DNA of 16,497 bases from Catenibacterium sp. co_0103 (GTDB taxonomy: Bacteria > Bacillota_I > Bacilli_A > Erysipelotrichales > Coprobacillaceae): the NCBI RefSeq assembly GCF_004168205.1, contig NZ_RCYB01000047.1, forward strand, positions 1-16,497, given 5' to 3'. Positions 13,244 through 16,497 of the stretch are shown here, piece after piece. A program made the position numbers and the translations under genes. Within the stretch, counting starts at the first letter, position 1. Each line of letters opens with the position of its first letter. The notes beneath the pieces are model-generated. The model was not told where the DNA came from. It ran no database searches and saw nothing but the letters and a program-made list of their open reading frames with translations.

Positions 13244-16175
13244 ATCGAGTGAAATTCATATTCTCAAGGTAATTGTTTCCTGCTGTCATATCATACTGGA
13301 CAAGCTTATAGTCATTATATAATTCTTTTTGTGATGATGAGAGATCACCATATTTGATCAATTCTCCATTATCATTAATCATAGCTGCATCAGATTCTTC
13401 TTTAGAACCTGCTGCAGCTTTTGTAGTTATAACAGGTAATTCATCTAGAACCTTTTCTAATAATGCACTATAAGGTGTTGTTTTAGTTAAGGTTTGTTTT
13501 TGTACAAGGGACATGAAATCAGTAGGTGCTACAAGATCATATTGTTTATAAATTCTTCTACCAAGATGTCTTCTTGCATATTTATTAGAATAGATAAAAT
13601 AATCTGTCTGATGAAGAATATTATTATTGTTTGTATCCCAATAAATGCCAGGTAAATGATCGCCATAGAAGACAAATGTAATAGGCTTATTAATACTATC
13701 TATTTTTTCAATAAAGTTCTTCACTGCTTCATCTGTATAATGAAGCCCCATCACATATTCTTCTACCATTCCTCTAACATAATCATTAGTGACTGCATTA
13801 CCACTTGCTGCATATTTTTCTTTACCGTTATAGTAATTGTTGTCATATGGTAAATGGTTCTGCATAGTGACAAGGTTAATGAATTTACTACCTTGAGCAT
13901 CTAAAATTTCATCTACTGTATTTGCATAAGCTGTTTCATCTGATAAATAAGCACTGCGATCAATAGAAGATTGATGCTTGATTGGATACTTAGACCCTAA
14001 ATACATAAACTTATTAAAGCCAAAATTTTGATAAACTGTTTGACGACTATAATAAACACCAATATATGGATGAATCGCAACTGCCTGATTAAATAGACGA
14101 GAAAAAGCATAGGCTTGATTTTGTGTTGTGACAAGCTGCGTATAAGGTGTTAAAGCAGCAGAGAAGAACCCTTGGTTTAAACCAGTTAAAGCCATATATT
14201 CCATATTCGCTGTTCCTCCTCCATAACCTGTACTATACATGAGTCCTGAAGTTGTTGTTTTCATTAAACTTCTAATATAAGGAATAGGATCATTTGCAAG
14301 AGTAAGTTCAGGAATACGATATGGATCCGCAAAACTTTCAGATAAGCCCATGATTACAATCTGATCATCCCAGTCATTTCTTCTTCTCCTATTAATTCTT
14401 GCAGATTCTTGTGCATATTTCTTATAGATTTGTGTCATTATTTCTTTACTATAGTTTTCTGGCTCATCCATAACAGAAACATCAATATTATTGAGGAACT
14501 GTAAGAGAGGCCCATTGAGCTTCGCACCAAATAACTGATTATAGAAATAAGGCTGATCTCCTAGATCACGCATTAATGCATTAACATAAGAGCCATCATG
14601 ATTAAAAAGAAGTGTACCACTAAAGAATATAGAGGTTACAAGTACCCAGATGATACTCTTTTTAAGAGTCATATGAATAGCATGAGGATGCTTCTTTTCT
14701 AAATAAATAATCAAAACAATGACTAAAACGACTAATACAATACTCGCAATAATGATATTTTTACCCATCATTCCAAGTAAACTCTTCCAGGCTTTAATCA
14801 TTGCAAGGTCTCCTGGAATAATTGGTTCTTCACGATAAATAACCTTTAAGCGATTGGCTACAGTAATTACAATCTGAGCAAAACCAGTAATCAAGACAGA
14901 TACCCAATAATGTCTTGTAATAGCCATAAGGAAACGCGCTACTAAGACAAGCATAAGTGTATTAAGCAAGACAAAGAATTGTCTTGCGAAGAGTGTATAA
15001 CAGAAAATATTGTATGTTTCTATCGGATTGACTTCAATATTATAACTTGTATTCATTGCGATAAATGATGCAAAAGAAAGAATGTAAGCACATAGCAGCA
15101 TAATGATATTGATTCTATGATTCTTTAAATACTGCTTAATCAATTGAGTTTCTTTAGTGAACCATTCATTACTTAATTCAAAGTCACTAAAATGTACTTC
15201 TATCGATTTAACTATTCTTTTAACATGTGGAATTTGTTTAATAAGGAGCGTGACTAAGAAGATGACAAAGACAATGAGTAAAGCTTCTAATTCGCTTTGT
15301 CTAAACAGTTTATTAAATGATGTTCCTACAAGATCTTCATTCCAGGATACAATGTTTTCTAATCGTCCTGCTCCAATTAAGACAAGAGAAGCAATAGGAA
15401 TATAGCGTATAAAAGACCATTTATTAAAGAATGGAACATTTCTTAAAAGACGAATAAAATAAATAGCAATCATTACTTCGAAGAATGAAGTAGATGTAGT
15501 AAAGCGTAATGCAGTGGACATATCTCCATGTACAATCTTAGAACACAATGGCATCATAGTGACACATAGCACATTTATTAAACAAAGGAGAATTAAAGAA
15601 ATGATTGAAAAACGTTTTTCTTCTGATGCTTCGATTACACCTAGATAAAATAATATAAATGTGAACGAGATACTATATCCATCACTTAATCCTAGTGAGT
15701 CAATACCACTTAATGTTGGTAAGAGAAGAAGTGCTAAAAGAATCCATTTTAAATAGCTATAATTCACCTTCTTCATAAATGGATAACAAATCAAAGAGAG
15801 AATAACACCGGTGATTACAGGTGATACATTTCTAATTATTGGTAAGAAGATTGAATAGATTGCATTCGTATCTATTTTTTTGGTAAGCAAAAAACAAACG
15901 ATTGCAGATATGAATCCTACAACAACTGTATAAAGCCATAGTTTAAGTGCTTCTGCAAGACTATTTTCTTTTTTAGAATAAATATATCCTAAGGATATAA
16001 TAACAAGGTCTAGCCCTATAAGTGTGATGATATGCTGAACCTGGATGGTACTCATCAAAGTACCTACTTTACTTATATTGATATGTTTTGCATGGGATGT
16101 CCAAAAGAGCTGATCAAGAAGGATCAGTAGAGTCCCTATTATTAAAGATAGATGCGCTGTATGTGTCTTTTTCAA
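13242..16175 (-). CDS. LTA synthase family phosphoglycerol transferase with extra N-terminal acyltransferase-3-like membrane domain
   Basis: A 977-aa protein, much longer than ordinary LtaS (about 600-650 aa). Residues about 1-320 contain roughly ten hydrophobic segments resembling an acyltransferase-3 domain. Residues 355-525 hold four or five further segments plus NRLKVIYREEP-IIPGDLAMI (441-460), the usual LtaS-family link. The extracellular sulfatase-fold domain (605-910) has LSESF (Glu613), GYGGGTANMEYMALTG with candidate nucleophile Thr655, QNHLPY (His774) and FYGDHLPG (Asp839, His840), matching the LtaS metal/nucleophile set. It should transfer glycerol-phosphate from phosphatidylglycerol, or a related anionic group, outside the cell. 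The start is TTG at 16175: GAGGAG lies 8 nt upstream. Residues beyond 915 are a charged tail. Monocistronic; own promoter and terminator. Confidence 0.88.
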   Translation of the reverse strand: MKKTHTAHLSLIIGTLLILLDQLFWTSHAKHINISKVGTLMSTIQVQHIITLIGLDLVIISLGYIYSKKENSLAEALKLWLYTVVVGFISAIVCFLLTKKIDTNAIYSIFLPIIRNVSPVITGVILSLICYPFMKKVNYSYLKWILLALLLLPTLSGIDSLGLSDGYSISFTFILFYLGVIEASEEKRFSIISLILLCLINVLCVTMMPLCSKIVHGDMSTALRFTTSTSFFEVMIAIYFIRLLRNVPFFNKWSFIRYIPIASLVLIGAGRLENIVSWNEDLVGTSFNKLFRQSELEALLIVFVIFLVTLLIKQIPHVKRIVKSIEVHFSDFELSNEWFTKETQLIKQYLKNHRINIIMLLCAYILSFASFIAMNTSYNIEVNPIETYNIFCYTLFARQFFVLLNTLMLVLVARFLMAITRHYWVSVLITGFAQIVITVANRLKVIYREEPIIPGDLAMIKAWKSLLGMMGKNIIIASIVLVVLVIVLIIYLEKKHPHAIHMTLKKSIIWVLVTSIFFSGTLLFNHDGSYVNALMRDLGDQPYFYNQLFGAKLNGPLLQFLNNIDVSVMDEPENYSKEIMTQIYKKYAQESARINRRRRNDWDDQIVIMGLSESFADPYRIPELTLANDPIPYIRSLMKTTTSGLMYSTGYGGGTANMEYMALTGLNQGFFSAALTPYTQLVTTQNQAYAFSRLFNQAVAIHPYIGVYYSRQTVYQNFGFNKFMYLGSKYPIKHQSSIDRSAYLSDETAYANTVDEILDAQGSKFINLVTMQNHLPYDNNYYNGKEKYAASGNAVTNDYVRGMVEEYVMGLHYTDEAVKNFIEKIDSINKPITFVFYGDHLPGIYWDTNNNNILHQTDYFIYSNKYARRHLGRRIYKQYDLVAPTDFMSLVQKQTLTKTTPYSALLEKVLDELPVITTKAAAGSKEESDAAMINDNGELIKYGDLSSSQKELYNDYKLVQYDMTAGNNYLENMNFTR

Positions 16176-16420
16176 ATTATTTACTCCTCTTTTTATCTAA
16201 CGCTAAATATTATATCATCTTAACAAAAAAATAACATTATACAATGTAATAAAAATGCATGAAAAAAAGGGACATAATTGCCCCGACTTCCATAATGTCT
16301 TAGAAAAAATCATCAACATCGGGAATATTTCTAATCTTCCTGCAAGCATATCAAAGCTAAGTACAAGCTTAGATAAATATCCATATATAATAGACATTTG
16401 TTTACAAACAATCAATGAAA
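16176..16420. other. Intergenic region without a credible gene, between LtaS-like gene and intron end
   Basis: Contains the LtaS-like promoter and SD near 16176-16217. Open frames of about 60 codons exist on both strands (16215-16415 minus, 16255-16440 plus), but neither has an SD or recognisable motif. The plus one also crosses the intron boundary. A short inverted repeat TTGTTTACAAACAA lies at about 16399-16412. I see no RNA gene here; the minus strand adjoining the intron is its 3' exon flank. Confidence 0.5.
16209..16217 (-). promoter_or_regulatory. Extended -10 promoter for the LtaS-like gene
   Basis: Minus-strand TGATATAAT is a perfect extended -10 (TGN plus TATAAT), 33 nt before the TTG start. 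The -35 at 17-nt spacing (ATGTTA) is weak. Confidence 0.6.
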
Positions 16421-16497
16421 ATAGGGTAGACAGGAAATAATATCAATACTGAGATTAATTATTATTTCTGTGCCTCCCGTTGCACCGTACGTACGGG
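16421..16497 (-). mobile_element. Group II intron, 3' end only (part of domain V, and domain VI); continues beyond the window
   Basis: The minus strand reads GTACGTACGGTGC (16494-16482), matching the 3' arm of group II intron domain V, then AAC, then a hairpin fitting domain VI. GGG (16478-16476) pairs with CCC (16426-16424), A16427 is bulged, AGGCA pairs with TGTCT (16432-16428), and after a small internal loop a 9-bp stem (16468-16460 with 16434-16442) follows. The bulged A is 7 nt from a 3' end CCCTAT at 16421 that ends in AT, fitting the AY rule. The open reading frame (maturase) and domains I-IV lie outside the window, so class and mobility are unknown. Pairing was checked by eye. Confidence 0.75.

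Noticed and set aside
16215..16415. 66-codon minus-strand open frame overlapping the LtaS-like promoter
   Set aside because: No SD, overlaps the promoter and the opposite open frame, and the composition looks like translated AT-rich non-coding DNA.
16255..16440. 61-codon plus-strand open frame near the right end
   Set aside because: No SD, no recognisable domain, and its last codons fall in the group II intron sequence. A truncated gene cut by the intron is possible but not supported.
16482..16497. GTACGTACGG palindrome as a CRISPR or attachment-site repeat
   Set aside because: Occurs once and is better explained as the 3' arm of group II intron domain V, given the domain VI fold directly after it.
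1..16497. Toxin-antitoxin, restriction, CRISPR or other defence system
   Set aside because: None of the proteins carries matching motifs, and no repeat arrays were seen. The kinase/radical SAM/phosphatase operon lacks any defence hallmark.

Overview
This AT-rich window has short intergenic gaps, strong Shine-Dalgarno sites (AGGAGG, AGGTGA) and sigma-A-type promoters. It also carries a teichoic-acid gene set and an LtaS-family protein. Together these point to a low-GC Gram-positive (Firmicutes) chromosome. The gene families and overall style suggest the Erysipelotrichia/Coprobacillaceae neighbourhood (relatives of Catenibacterium or Kandleria). That placement is my inference and cannot be proven from this window.

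Left part (1-6423), all minus strand: a wall teichoic acid / glycerophosphate-polymer cluster. In transcription order it runs ABC permease (TagG type), ABC ATPase (TagH type), a 744-aa fusion of a family-2 glycosyltransferase with a CDP-glycerol glycerophosphotransferase, and, from a separate promoter, two more CDP-glycerol glycerophosphotransferase-family proteins. The likely job is to build a glycerol-phosphate-type polymer with sugar on its lipid carrier in the cytoplasm and export it through the TagGH transporter. A perfect hairpin splits the transporter pair from the fusion gene, and a weaker terminator follows the fusion.

Middle (6458-9889): pyrF-pyrE (the last two UMP-synthesis steps) as a tight minus-strand pair ending in a strong terminator. 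Divergent from it is a plus-strand MATE/PST-type membrane flippase, which ends at a bidirectional terminator shared with a convergent lone acyl carrier protein gene.

Right-middle (9935-12623): a minus-strand operon of pyridoxal/pyridoxamine-kinase-like protein, TatD-linked-type radical SAM protein, tyrosine phosphatase and a small HTH-type protein. The SD of the HTH gene lies inside a terminator-like hairpin. Divergent from the operon, through an overlapping promoter pair, is a pentapeptide-repeat protein whose C-terminus resembles the Qnr fluoroquinolone-protection family.

Right end (13224-16497): a 977-aa LTA-synthase-family phosphoglycerol transferase carrying an extra N-terminal multispan membrane domain that looks like a degenerate acyltransferase-3 domain. 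Beyond its promoter is about 200 bp with no credible gene, and then the 3' end of a group II intron (part of domain V plus a well-formed domain VI with a bulged A) running off the window edge on the minus strand.

The most noteworthy items are the LtaS fusion, the Qnr-like protein, the SD-sequestering hairpin and the group II intron end. No clearly new multi-gene defence or biosynthetic system was found.
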